Assembly: GCA_002316225.1 (NCBI GenBank) | Contig: DCDC01000039.1 | Coordinates: 1 to 19,262 of the forward strand | Reading direction: 5' to 3' | DNA length: 19,262 nt | Source of the DNA: Firmicutes bacterium UBA1065 | Lineage (GTDB): Bacteria; Bacillota; Clostridia; Tissierellales; Sedimentibacteraceae | In this document: positions 1 through 7,400 of the stretch, in pieces | How the letters are laid out: the number at the start of each line of letters is the position of its first letter | Numbering within the stretch: position 1 is the first letter of the stretch | Program-made: the position numbers and the translations under genes | The notes under the pieces: generated by a model | The model's database searches: none | Told to the model about the DNA's origin: nothing | What the model saw: the letters and a program-made list of their open reading frames with translations, nothing else

Positions 1-87
1 TTCTTCCTGCTGAATTTTGTCTGCTAAATCAAAAATCTTAAATATATCGGTCTTTAAATAATCAGTTATCTTGATAAAATGTTTCAT
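1..87 (-). CDS. Aspartate/ornithine carbamoyltransferase family protein, N-terminal fragment (runs off window)
   Basis: Only the first 29 codons are inside the window. The visible peptide, starting MKHFIKITD and containing IFDLADKIQ, resembles the N-terminal segment of ornithine/aspartate carbamoyltransferases, which begin with a short beta strand and a helix of the type 'IFxLAxxIK'. These enzymes transfer a carbamoyl group from carbamoyl phosphate to an amino acid. An in-frame ATG lies 11 codons upstream (position 120) but has no ribosome site. The chosen ATG at 87 has GAGGG at 95-99, seven bases away. The gene starts about 37 bases after the nucleotidyltransferase stop, so the two may be cotranscribed. 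The catalytic motifs lie outside the window, so the family is likely but not proved. Confidence 0.55.
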   Translation of the reverse strand, partial: MKHFIKITDYLKTDIFKIFDLADKIQQEE

Positions 88-94
88 ATAATTG

Positions 95-99
95 CCCTC
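95..99 (-). promoter_or_regulatory. Ribosome binding site selecting the ATG at 87
   Basis: GAGGG on the minus strand, seven bases before the ATG at 87. The alternative in-frame ATG at 120 is preceded only by A/T-rich sequence, so the shorter protein is preferred. Confidence 0.5.
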
Positions 100-124
100 A
101 AATGGTTTTGTTTTTTTCATTCAA

Positions 125-961
125 TTATATTTTTAATTCAATACATTTATGATTCACACAAAGAATCTTTAATTCTTCAACCATGTCATTCAACATCGTG
201 ACAGACCGGCTGATTCCTTCTGAAGAACTGCCTGACTTAATTATTTCCAGTAATTTTTCACTGCATCCTTCAGGCTTAATAGTAAAGCCTTCAATAAAAT
301 CAAGCGTTCTTTTTCGGCTTGGAAAATAGGTTTCATTAAGGGCAAACAGTGCCTGAAGAAAATGGTCAATTGCTATATCCAGTGCAAAATGATAAAACAA
401 GACATCTTTTCTGGCTTTTGCCCGTTGCAAATCTTCGGTGTCTTCAAGTTCTTCCAAATGGTATTTAATTAGTGTTTTTCTTAATTTATCCGGATATAGG
501 GATAATCTTTTTTTCAAGTTGTTCAAAAAATTGCTTTTATCCCAGAGAATTTTTATGTTTTTCAGCATGGCGCATCGCCCTGTCGGATAATAGTAATTAT
601 CAATTTTGTCCGGATATTGGCCATTCAGTATAGATTCTATATCAGCTAAGGTTTCGCTAACAGTAAAATACATTAACCAAGTCTCAACACCATTTATCAG
701 AAGGAAATCTCCTGTCCCCCAATGTCCCCCTTCAAAGACGTTAAACCTGCTTTCTTGTATCCGATTACCCAACCCATTGATTATGGCTTGTCTTTTTTCA
801 AGGACAGGTATCCGATCGCAGTATATAAAAATATCAATATCCCCTTCTCCCGTTTTGGGAATAGGGTTCTTGCCGCCGCTTATTCCGATTGATTGCACTT
901 CACTTATTTGTGATACATTGCTTATTAATATATCAATGATTTTATTTGTATCATAAACCAT
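125..961 (-). CDS. Nucleotidyltransferase-fold protein, DUF4037-like
   Basis: 278 residues. The N-terminal part carries the signature of the DNA polymerase beta-type nucleotidyltransferase fold: a Gly-Gly turn at residues 29-30, then an Asp-x-Asp pair at D41 and D43 in a hydrophobic strand (DIDIFIY). A possible third acidic residue is E93 in the strand VETWLMYF. The C-terminal two-thirds looks helical (LFYHFALDIAIDHFLQALFALN), as in proteins that join this fold to a helical substrate-binding domain. Members of the superfamily transfer a nucleotide to small molecules, RNA or proteins; the substrate here cannot be read from sequence. TGAGGAT lies upstream of the ATG, and a private promoter lies just beyond the preceding operon's terminator. 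DUF4037 membership is recalled from general resemblance and is uncertain; the fold is more secure. Confidence 0.7.
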   Translation of the reverse strand: MVYDTNKIIDILISNVSQISEVQSIGISGGKNPIPKTGEGDIDIFIYCDRIPVLEKRQAIINGLGNRIQESRFNVFEGGHWGTGDFLLINGVETWLMYFTVSETLADIESILNGQYPDKIDNYYYPTGRCAMLKNIKILWDKSNFLNNLKKRLSLYPDKLRKTLIKYHLEELEDTEDLQRAKARKDVLFYHFALDIAIDHFLQALFALNETYFPSRKRTLDFIEGFTIKPEGCSEKLLEIIKSGSSSEGISRSVTMLNDMVEELKILCVNHKCIELKI

Positions 962-986
962 GGTCTTATCCTCAGAATGTTTTAAT

Positions 987-1001
987 AGGCGCCAGGCGCC
1001 T
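987..1001. promoter_or_regulatory. GGCGCC palindrome, possible operator at the start of the nucleotidyltransferase transcript
   Basis: AGGCGCC and GGCGCCT form 7-bp inverted arms around one central base, in otherwise A+T-rich DNA. The element starts about six bases after the predicted -10 box, so it would span the first bases of the transcript. That is a plausible place for a repressor. A central loop of one base makes a stable RNA hairpin less likely. The operator role is inferred. Confidence 0.4.
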
Positions 1002-1006
1002 TTTAT

Positions 1007-1035
1007 ATTGTACCATATAAATTTAATATTGAGAA
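1007..1035 (-). promoter_or_regulatory. Candidate sigma-A promoter for the nucleotidyltransferase gene
   Basis: The -10 box TACAAT (1007-1012) matches five of six consensus bases. A 17-bp spacer separates it from a weaker -35 box, TTCTCA (1030-1035). The -35 box overlaps the poly-T tail of the upstream operon's terminator, so one operon ends where the next unit begins. Confidence 0.45.
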
Positions 1036-1062
1036 AAAAATTTCCCGATTTGTATCGGGAAA
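1034..1062 (-). terminator. Rho-independent terminator of the acid-sugar operon
   Basis: On the minus strand a perfect 9-bp stem (TTTCCCGAT / ATCGGGAAA) with a 4-base loop is followed directly by seven T residues (complement of the A run at 1034-1040). It lies about 60 bp after the RraA-family stop codon and closes the operon. The plus strand has no T run after the stem, so the terminator works in one direction. Confidence 0.9.
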
Positions 1063-1071
1063 TATGATTGA

Positions 1072-1100
1072 TGTCATCCTTCGCTTTGCTCAGGATGACA
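1072..1100. repeat. Short single copy of the TGTCATCCTGAG palindromic repeat
   Basis: A 29-bp element with perfect 9-bp inverted ends (TGTCATCCT / AGGATGACA). Read on the minus strand its core is CTGAGCAAAGCGAAGGAT, nearly the same as the first half of the repeat units at 14886-15135. It therefore looks like a short form of that family. It lies between the RraA-family stop codon and the terminator. Confidence 0.75.
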
Positions 1101-1123
1101 TAAAGGGGGATAGGGAAATCATC

Positions 1124-1891
1124 TTATAAGATGCGAGTAGACTTAATCTCTTCCTTAAGTTGAAGCCGCAGCTGTTCCATCTGTTTGCGCCACAAAACAA
1201 GATCCTTGGCTTTTGCTTTTTTGCCGCTAAGGATTGCAGCCTTGCAATTTTGGATTACAGGCAGCTCGGCTGCTGCTATTTTGTGACACGCTTCTACCAA
1301 ATAATATAGTGTTTCCTCAGGAATTGTAAGAGCCCCATATTGATCACAAAATATTATATCCCCCGGATATATTTTCGTTTCAAATATATTGACGGGACAA
1401 TCGAAATCAACCAGGCGGATATTGGCATGGGAAACCATTTTACAGCTTGCGTAAAATCCAAATCCCAAGGGTTTCACTTCCTCTATATCTCTGACACCGC
1501 CATTGGTCACAACGGCTACTGCACCTAAGGATCTATGAATATGGGCATTTACTTCTCCCCAAAATGAACCTATAGGTTCTTCATCCAAGTCCTCAATCAC
1601 TGAAATAACCGGCCCTTGCACCTTTTCAATAGAAGAATAATAGGCTTCAAAATCGGTAACAAAGCCTTTTGGGGCGGGATCTCTTGCCATTATTTTTCCG
1701 GTACACGCATACCCTATGAATGGCCTTCCGTATCCAAGTATTTCCTTGACTCGGGGTGAAATAATCCCTTGTGATTTTTCCCTGACATCAAAACTTTCAA
1801 TAGCATTACTAACAGTAGGGCTGTCAAAATTTCTAAGCAATTCAAATATTCTTAATTTTTCATCCGCATCTAAGTTTTTTCTTACAGCCAC
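1124..1891 (-). CDS. RraA-family aldolase/decarboxylase-like protein
   Basis: 255 residues from the GTG at 1891. The RraA fold includes class II, metal-dependent aldolases that cleave 4-hydroxy-4-methyl-2-oxoglutarate or related oxo acids to pyruvate, and oxaloacetate decarboxylases. It also includes non-enzymatic RNase E regulators. Family motifs are present: WGEV near 111-114, the loop NGGVRD at 130-135 with the key Arg134-Asp135 pair, and YPGDIIFCDQYG at 175-186. The usual 'DG' before 'xRD' is 'NG' here, and the protein is longer than simple RraA regulators, both pointing to an enzyme of unusual specificity. A longer reading starting at a TTG (1924) is possible, but AGGAGG at 1897-1902 lies five bases before the GTG and inside that extension. 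It is the last gene of the operon, 42 bases after the dehydrogenase. Its substrate is unknown; a role in splitting a keto acid of the pathway is inferred. Confidence 0.85.
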   Translation of the reverse strand: MAVRKNLDADEKLRIFELLRNFDSPTVSNAIESFDVREKSQGIISPRVKEILGYGRPFIGYACTGKIMARDPAPKGFVTDFEAYYSSIEKVQGPVISVIEDLDEEPIGSFWGEVNAHIHRSLGAVAVVTNGGVRDIEEVKPLGFGFYASCKMVSHANIRLVDFDCPVNIFETKIYPGDIIFCDQYGALTIPEETLYYLVEACHKIAAAELPVIQNCKAAILSGKKAKAKDLVLWRKQMEQLRLQLKEEIKSTRIL

Positions 1892-1896
1892 TTTAA

Positions 1897-1902
1897 CCTC
1901 CT
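1897..1902 (-). promoter_or_regulatory. AGGAGG ribosome site selecting the GTG start of the RraA-family gene
   Basis: A full AGGAGG lies five bases before the GTG at 1891. It would be inside the coding region if the TTG at 1924 were the start, which argues for the GTG. Confidence 0.65.
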
Positions 1903-1933
1903 GTTTTATCCCATGAAATAACAATGCTGCCGC

Positions 1934-3208
1934 TTAATCGATTATTTCATGTTTCAACAAATCTTTTAGTTTAATCTCTCTTCCTTCCTTGATGGACTGG
2001 ACTGCACCGGCTCCCACAAGAACCGAATCTACGGCATCTTTCATTCCGGCCATCTGGTTTAATTTATCTTCTACATCGCCAATAAACAACATTCTCCTAA
2101 GCAATTCATCGCCTCCATTGTGACCAATGAGGGTATAATTTGCAATACCTGCGTCATTTGTGAGTTTAATTTCACCTTTTGTTACGCAATATTCATCCAT
2201 GGTACTATCACTGTGATATACACGAATATATTGATTAGGATCCTTTGAGTGTACGCCCGTTCTGAATTCTTCCGCTTCCAGCCTGCCTTTTGTGCCTGTT
2301 ATGGATATTTTCCAGCCTTCATAAGGGGAATAAACACACAGGGTCATGGCCATTTGTGCGCCTTTACTGTATTTAACATTTAGAGACATTGTATCCCAGA
2401 TATCAATTGATTCGTGAAATACGCATTTATCTCTTATATATCCTGTATCTGCTTCGGTCTTGTGGTATAAATCACTTGAAAATTCATCCTTGGTTATATC
2501 CCAATAGAATTCACAGCTGTCCTTGTATTTGCAGGTGAGGCAACGCTCGCCCCTTTTTGCCCGCTTGGGTCCGAAAACCTGCATTGAAGCCATAGCATTT
2601 ACTGATATGGGTTTCTGGTCCAACCACCAGCTGACAAGATCATAATAGTGGGTTCCCTTGGTAATCAATAAGCTGCCTGATTTGTCAATTTGGCCGTGCC
2701 ATCTTCTGAAATAACTTGAGCCATGGACATAATCGTTAAAATATTCAAGGTTGACAAACAGAGGTTCCCCAATTTCGCCCATATTAATAAGCTCTTTTAT
2801 TTTTTGGTTGTAGGGTATAAATCGAAAATTAAATGTAATGACAAGGTTTCTTCCCGTGCGATTTTTAGCCTCTATTATTGCATTGGTTTTTTCAGCATTG
2901 ATTGTTAATGGCTTTTCCGTTATTACATCGCATCCTAATTCCATGGCTTTTATTATATAAACATCGTGCAGGCTATCGACTGTCGTAACAATTACCACAT
3001 CCGGATTTGTTTCCTTAACCATGGCTTCAAAATCGCTGTATACAGGAAAATCGGCGCCGCCTGAACGCTCTACAATTTTCTTTGCTGATTCCGGATGTCT
3101 TGAGAATAAAGCAACGATTTCACCAAACTCCGGATTTGCTACCATTGGTTGAATGAACATGTTTAGTGCGCGTGAACTCGCACCGGCTATTGCATATTTT
3201 TTTCTCAT
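1934..3208 (-). CDS. Gfo/Idh/MocA-family NAD(P)-dependent oxidoreductase with a Cys4 motif
   Basis: 424 residues. An N-terminal Rossmann fold opens with YAIAGASSR (5-13), a variant of the glycine-rich loop. The family's EKP motif is at 98-100, with the catalytic-type Lys99. The C-terminal alpha/beta domain has the substrate-site segment KGTHYYDL (184-191). These enzymes oxidise or reduce a hydroxyl of sugars, inositols or sugar acids with NAD(P). A cysteine cluster at C223, C226, C232 and C262 (CLTC, then C, then C) suggests a bound metal; similar cysteines are seen in some relatives. The ATG at 3208 was chosen over the GTG at 3214 because AGGA at 3217-3220 is eight bases from the ATG but only two from the GTG. 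It lies 32 bases after the TIM-barrel gene. It probably oxidises or epimerises the imported acid sugar or a derivative; the substrate is unknown. Confidence 0.88.
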   Translation of the reverse strand: MRKKYAIAGASSRALNMFIQPMVANPEFGEIVALFSRHPESAKKIVERSGGADFPVYSDFEAMVKETNPDVVIVTTVDSLHDVYIIKAMELGCDVITEKPLTINAEKTNAIIEAKNRTGRNLVITFNFRFIPYNQKIKELINMGEIGEPLFVNLEYFNDYVHGSSYFRRWHGQIDKSGSLLITKGTHYYDLVSWWLDQKPISVNAMASMQVFGPKRAKRGERCLTCKYKDSCEFYWDITKDEFSSDLYHKTEADTGYIRDKCVFHESIDIWDTMSLNVKYSKGAQMAMTLCVYSPYEGWKISITGTKGRLEAEEFRTGVHSKDPNQYIRVYHSDSTMDEYCVTKGEIKLTNDAGIANYTLIGHNGGDELLRRMLFIGDVEDKLNQMAGMKDAVDSVLVGAGAVQSIKEGREIKLKDLLKHEIID

Positions 3209-3214
3209 ACTCAC

Positions 3215-3224
3215 TTTCCTTTCC
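3215..3224 (-). promoter_or_regulatory. Ribosome site selecting the ATG at 3208
   Basis: GGAAAGGAAA on the minus strand. The AGGA core is eight bases from the ATG at 3208 and only two from the in-frame GTG at 3214, so the ATG is the likelier start. Confidence 0.6.
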
Positions 3225-3240
3225 GTGTGTATAGTGGCTA

Positions 3241-4035
3241 TCAGTCCTTAAGCAGCCTTTCACACATTTCTTTATTTTTTCGATATTCTCTATAATCAGA
3301 CATTTGGCATTCCAAGCTGATGCTTCCCTTATATTTTGCCTTTCGTAAAGCTAAGATAAATCTTTTTAAATCCTCGGACGGATTGTTCCCGGGAGCCCGG
3401 CGGTCTGATTCCGAAAGGTGGACATGCCATATATAAGACGCGTATTTAGCAATTTCTTCAGGGGTTTTTTTATAATACATTAAATTATAGGAATCCGCCA
3501 CAATTCCGACATAAGGGCTGTCACACATTTTGCAAATCTTGGCTGCATGTTCGATTGTATTCAGATAGTTGCATAATTCAGGATGCAGAGGTTCGATTAG
3601 AACCTTCATTCTGCTTTTTTCAAGTTTTGGCAACAATACATCAACAATTAATTTCTGCATGCAATAATCGCCAAAAGAACTGCTTGCTCCATCAGGCAGC
3701 CTTCGGGCATAGCCGCTTCCAAAAACTATCCCTTTGCAACCAATTTTTTCAAGCCTGGGTATTAAACCATCTAAGTAGTTTTCAATTTTTTTTGTATCGC
3801 TGTCATGACCTATGACGCTTAAATCTTTAGGGAAAATATTTGTAACATAATCACAATTTAATTTGTTAATTTGTAATTCGTCTTTTAATTTTTCAAATAT
3901 TTCCTCAGGTATTTGGCTGATTGTCATTGCAGGCAGTTCGACAAAATCAAACACACTTGTCAATTCTTCGAAATCTTCCAGGTGCAAGGCATAGGTTTCT
4001 TTTTTCAAAAAGTTTGTGCATACGCCGATTCTCAT
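3241..4035 (-). CDS. Sugar phosphate isomerase/epimerase, TIM-barrel (AP endonuclease 2-like fold)
   Basis: 264 residues, normal for xylose isomerase-like TIM-barrel enzymes, which use a divalent metal to isomerise or epimerise sugars and sugar acids or to dehydrate inosose-type compounds. The expected metal ligands can be read off: E148 in VLIEPLH, D181 in IVADSYN, H206 in WHVHLSES and E242 in SLECQM. E33 in FVELP fits the second glutamate often seen near the first strands. A G-rich ribosome site (GGGGGG) lies before the ATG, and the gene begins 22 bases after the permease stop. Hydroxypyruvate isomerase-like members of this fold act as 2-oxo-tetronate isomerases in known four-carbon acid-sugar pathways, so a similar job is possible. 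The sequence does not settle the substrate. Confidence 0.85.
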   Translation of the reverse strand: MRIGVCTNFLKKETYALHLEDFEELTSVFDFVELPAMTISQIPEEIFEKLKDELQINKLNCDYVTNIFPKDLSVIGHDSDTKKIENYLDGLIPRLEKIGCKGIVFGSGYARRLPDGASSSFGDYCMQKLIVDVLLPKLEKSRMKVLIEPLHPELCNYLNTIEHAAKICKMCDSPYVGIVADSYNLMYYKKTPEEIAKYASYIWHVHLSESDRRAPGNNPSEDLKRFILALRKAKYKGSISLECQMSDYREYRKNKEMCERLLKD

Positions 4036-4057
4036 TAATTACCCCCCAAGAGCCGGA

Positions 4058-6184
4058 TTATAATATGATATCATCTTCTTCACAATCTATATCCTGGATA
4101 ATCACTTCGCCAACCACACGTTTTACAGGCTTCATTTGTAAACTTTCCGGTTTTTTCCTGACAAGTGCTATTATTAGAACAATCAATCCTACTAGAAGAC
4201 CGGTAAGAGTTGTTGTAAACTCAGGCAAAACTATCAGGCTACCGCCCAATGCAGCTATCAGGAGTAAAATTTTTGAACCCTTCCTGTATTTTTTAGCATC
4301 CTCCGCCAGGTTTTCTTCTTCTTTTGATGTTAAATTGGCTGCTAAAACAACTCCCATTCCGACAACATAACCCAATATACTTGATATGTTTTCCGGTATA
4401 ATAATGGCTGCACCTGATATTACCAATAATGCCCGCAATATTTTACTTTTAATGGTAACTCCTGCATAATGTTCAAGCCCTGCTGCCAGGAAAAATGTAC
4501 CTAAAAACAAGTAGACAGTAGCTTGAATGATTTCAGGCATTGAGCCTTCCAGAAGTAAGGCAGGGTTATATACAAAGCTATATGCAGCCAGGAAGGCAAC
4601 TAAAGACCAGCGCAATGCCATCCAACCGGTCTTCCACGGGTTCCCCCCTGCAATGCTTGCGGCTGTGAAAGAAGCGAGGCAGACAGGAGGCGTTACCTGG
4701 GCAAAAATACCGAAATAGAACACAAACATATTGGCTGCAAGCCTGCTGACTCCTAATTCTATCAAGGATGGACAAAATAGTATTGAGGCAAGCAAATATG
4801 CTGCCACGGTAGGCAGGGCCATACCAAAGAGAATACAGCCAAGCATTGCTATAAACAAGGCAAAGAACAGGTTTTGACCACCGAACCTTACCATTAAATT
4901 TGCAATCTTATTTGCAAGCCCTGAATTTATTACACAGGCAATTATTATGCCCGCCGTTCCCGTAGGAATGGCTATACCGGCTGATTGCTTGCAACCCCGG
5001 ATAATAGCCTCAAATACCTTTGACACTGGTACTTTTGTTTTACCGAAAAAATTAATGATTACAATTGCCAGCGATGAAATAACTGCTGATCTCATCAATG
5101 AATATCCAGCTATTATCATATAAATCAGTACAATTGCCGGAGTTAACAAATACAAGCGGGGTAATATGGGTGAAATGTTGAACCCTTCAGACATAATCCC
5201 CTGCTTTGTCTGGCGGGATATGAAATCCACAACAAAGAATACAGCCAGGTAATATGCTATAGCAGGAATGGCAGCGGCACCGCATATGCGTTTATATTCA
5301 ATGCCTAGCATTTCGGCCATGACAAAGGCACCAATCCCCATAACCGGCGGCATGATCTGGCCTCCCGTAGAAGCAACTGCCTCAATTGCCCCGGCCTGTT
5401 CAGGTGTATATCCTGTCTTCTTCATCATAGGAATAGTCATGCAACCTGTTGTTGATACATTTGCAACGGCAGCACCTGAAATCAATCCCATCAATCCCGA
5501 AGAAACCACCGCGGCTTTTGCAGGGCCTCCCGTTCCTTTACCAAAATTCAAACCGATTTCAATCAACAGTTGTCCACCCCCGCAAGCGGCAAACAGTGAT
5601 CCGAAAACCATAAAATAGAACAGATATGAATGGGATGTGGTCAAGGGTGTTCCAAAAATCCCCGTTGTTGTCATGGTCATCATTTCTACGAATTTCTTTA
5701 GGGTGGTTCCTGAATGTCTTAAACCACTGGCTCTTGGCATATATTTTCCCAGCCATAAATAAGCCACGCACAGGAGTATGAAGAGGACAAAACCCTTTCC
5801 CAATGTTCTGCGGGCTGCTTCCAGAAGAACTATCATTACCATAAAAGAAACAATCATGTCCAACCTTGTTACACTTGCAAGATATGGTATCCTTGTACCA
5901 AGTCTTGTACCTTGAGTAATGAAATATATTAATATGAATACAATGGCTATATAAGCAAGATAATCTATAAACTTCAATACTTTAAGTTTAGGATTGTTTT
6001 TATCGATTGGGTTGTACAGATATACCAATGCCAGAGCAAAACATAAATGAATCGGAACCCCGATTATATATGGAACCGTGCCTTTTATGACTATAAAAAT
6101 TTGGAATGCGAAGAAACATACGCTGATAAATATGATGACGTATTTTTTAATATCTGTCCCTTTTATGGTGTTAAAAGTACCCAT
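4058..6184 (-). CDS. TRAP transporter fused permease (small and large membrane subunits in one chain)
   Basis: 708 residues with many hydrophobic membrane segments. This is the 4TM/12TM fusion type that pairs with TAXI binding proteins. The N-terminal segments (about 15-170) correspond to the small DctQ-like part. From about residue 185 the DctM-like part carries conserved stretches: GPAKAAVVSSGLMGLISGAA, then TGGQIMPPVMGIGAFVMAE, and later a matching GTAGIIIA repeat. A hydrophobic C-terminal extension follows and ends in an acidic tail (CEEDDIIL). It moves the substrate delivered by the binding lipoprotein across the membrane using an ion gradient rather than ATP. AAAGGAGA precedes the ATG. 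The gene is separated from the binding-protein gene by 121 bases containing a strong hairpin. Confidence 0.95.
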   Translation of the reverse strand: MGTFNTIKGTDIKKYVIIFISVCFFAFQIFIVIKGTVPYIIGVPIHLCFALALVYLYNPIDKNNPKLKVLKFIDYLAYIAIVFILIYFITQGTRLGTRIPYLASVTRLDMIVSFMVMIVLLEAARRTLGKGFVLFILLCVAYLWLGKYMPRASGLRHSGTTLKKFVEMMTMTTTGIFGTPLTTSHSYLFYFMVFGSLFAACGGGQLLIEIGLNFGKGTGGPAKAAVVSSGLMGLISGAAVANVSTTGCMTIPMMKKTGYTPEQAGAIEAVASTGGQIMPPVMGIGAFVMAEMLGIEYKRICGAAAIPAIAYYLAVFFVVDFISRQTKQGIMSEGFNISPILPRLYLLTPAIVLIYMIIAGYSLMRSAVISSLAIVIINFFGKTKVPVSKVFEAIIRGCKQSAGIAIPTGTAGIIIACVINSGLANKIANLMVRFGGQNLFFALFIAMLGCILFGMALPTVAAYLLASILFCPSLIELGVSRLAANMFVFYFGIFAQVTPPVCLASFTAASIAGGNPWKTGWMALRWSLVAFLAAYSFVYNPALLLEGSMPEIIQATVYLFLGTFFLAAGLEHYAGVTIKSKILRALLVISGAAIIIPENISSILGYVVGMGVVLAANLTSKEEENLAEDAKKYRKGSKILLLIAALGGSLIVLPEFTTTLTGLLVGLIVLIIALVRKKPESLQMKPVKRVVGEVIIQDIDCEEDDIIL

Positions 6185-6249
6185 AATAATCTCCTTTTAT
6201 CTATTGACAATACTTATAGCAATAAATCTCCGTACTTGTTAAAGCTGGT

Positions 6250-6289
6250 ATTCAATTGGTGTATTCAAATAAGAATACACCAATTGAAT
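6250..6289 (-). promoter_or_regulatory. Perfect 17-bp hairpin between binding-protein and permease genes
   Basis: Perfect 17-bp inverted arms at 6250-6266 and 6273-6289 (core CAATTGGTGTATTC) enclose a 6-base loop. No T run follows on the minus strand, so it does not look like a simple terminator. Such intercistronic hairpins often protect the 3' end of the upstream message, raising binding-protein levels above permease levels. That role is inferred. Confidence 0.7.
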
Positions 6290-6305
6290 GTTTTAAACAT
6301 AATCC

Positions 6306-7397
6306 TTACTTAATATATCCCATTTCCTTATAATATCTCAATGCTCCCGGATGGAGAATATCAGTCAAAATTTCCCAGCCTTTTTCAGGTTGGAATTCTT
6401 CCAAAGCTGCTGATGCAGCAACTAATTTATCCTTATTTTCACAAACTGTTTTTGTAATTAAATATGCCAGATCTTCATCAAGGTCAGACCTTACTATAAG
6501 ACAATTTGGCGCACCCACAGTAAGGATATCTTCGTCATGGCCTATAAACTTTGATGTTCCGGCTTTCCAAATGCCTTTTGTCCAGCCTTTTTTCGCCAAA
6601 GCATCGGCAGTTTCTTCAGCCATACCTATAACTTTACATTCTGTGTTTGTAGTTAATTGAACCGTAGCAGCCTGGCCATTGGGTAAATGGTCAATAGTTA
6701 TATCTGCCAATCCGTCCTGGAATGCAGTCCCTATATTAGCTGCAGTATCCCTTGTTACGGTACATCCCCAAGAAAGCAGGTCCTCTTCAGTAACATTTAA
6801 GGCTTCAAGCACTTGTGTAAATGCATCCTCTCCAAGATTTCCTTTTTGTTTGATATAGAAGTTTGCCGGAACCTTGTTTTTAACCAAATCTTCCATTGAT
6901 GTGCAGTTTGTCTTATTGATAAATGCTTTGCTGAACAAAATTGTAACATGAGGCATATCCAAACCATTAACTAAACTTGATACTCCTCCTGTCACCTTAC
7001 CCAAACCCATAACTCCATCTTCATTTTCCATGGACCATCTAGCCGATATACCATTCATTACAACAAGATCCGTGTCACCATTGATTACGCTGTATTGAGC
7101 CGTCAATCCTCCCGGTGATGTCTCCGGAACATCAATAGTAGACCCCGGCGGTAATACATCTAACAACATGTTTGCAATTGTCGTTGAGTAAGTATAAATT
7201 GCCGTTGTAGATGCCATTGAAATAAACATAAGGTCTACAGGCTCCTCAACCTTGCCCGGCTTTTTTTCCTCAGGTTTGGTTTCAGGTTCTTCCTGGGCAG
7301 GCTTGTTTGTTTCAGGAACATCATTGTTGCTGCTGCTGCATCCAACAAGACCGAATACCAGTAAAACCACAAGTAAACTTGCTATTACCTTTTTCAT
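6306..7397 (-). CDS. TAXI-family TRAP transporter solute-binding lipoprotein
   Basis: 363 residues. The N-terminus is a lipoprotein signal: Lys-Lys, a hydrophobic run (residues 4-18), then the lipobox LVGC with Cys20 as the predicted lipid-bearing residue. A Pro/Glu/Lys-rich linker (about 24-52) tethers the domain to the membrane. The mature domain has TAXI-type features: a Ser/Thr-rich first loop near SMASTTAIYTYSTTIANML, then SPGGLTAQYSVINGDTDLVVMNG. It would capture the substrate outside the cell and hand it to the fused permease downstream. AGGAGG of its ribosome site lies in the last codons of the PdxA gene, only three bases separate the two reading frames, and translational coupling is likely. 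The ligand is unknown; the neighbours suggest an acid sugar or other hydroxy acid. Confidence 0.93.
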   Translation of the reverse strand: MKKVIASLLVVLLVFGLVGCSSSNNDVPETNKPAQEEPETKPEEKKPGKVEEPVDLMFISMASTTAIYTYSTTIANMLLDVLPPGSTIDVPETSPGGLTAQYSVINGDTDLVVMNGISARWSMENEDGVMGLGKVTGGVSSLVNGLDMPHVTILFSKAFINKTNCTSMEDLVKNKVPANFYIKQKGNLGEDAFTQVLEALNVTEEDLLSWGCTVTRDTAANIGTAFQDGLADITIDHLPNGQAATVQLTTNTECKVIGMAEETADALAKKGWTKGIWKAGTSKFIGHDEDILTVGAPNCLIVRSDLDEDLAYLITKTVCENKDKLVAASAALEEFQPEKGWEILTDILHPGALRYYKEMGYIK

Positions 7398-7400
7398 GTT

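Noticed and set aside
606..956. Plus-strand open frame opposite the nucleotidyltransferase
   Set aside because: It mirrors a real minus-strand gene, has no recognisable domain and no convincing ribosome site. The same applies to the other plus-strand open frames in the window.
1043..1077. Promoter formed by the short repeat end ATGACA and TACAAA at 17 bp
   Set aside because: The -10 box is weak (four of six) and lies inside the terminator stem, so it would give no useful transcript; spacing alone is not enough.
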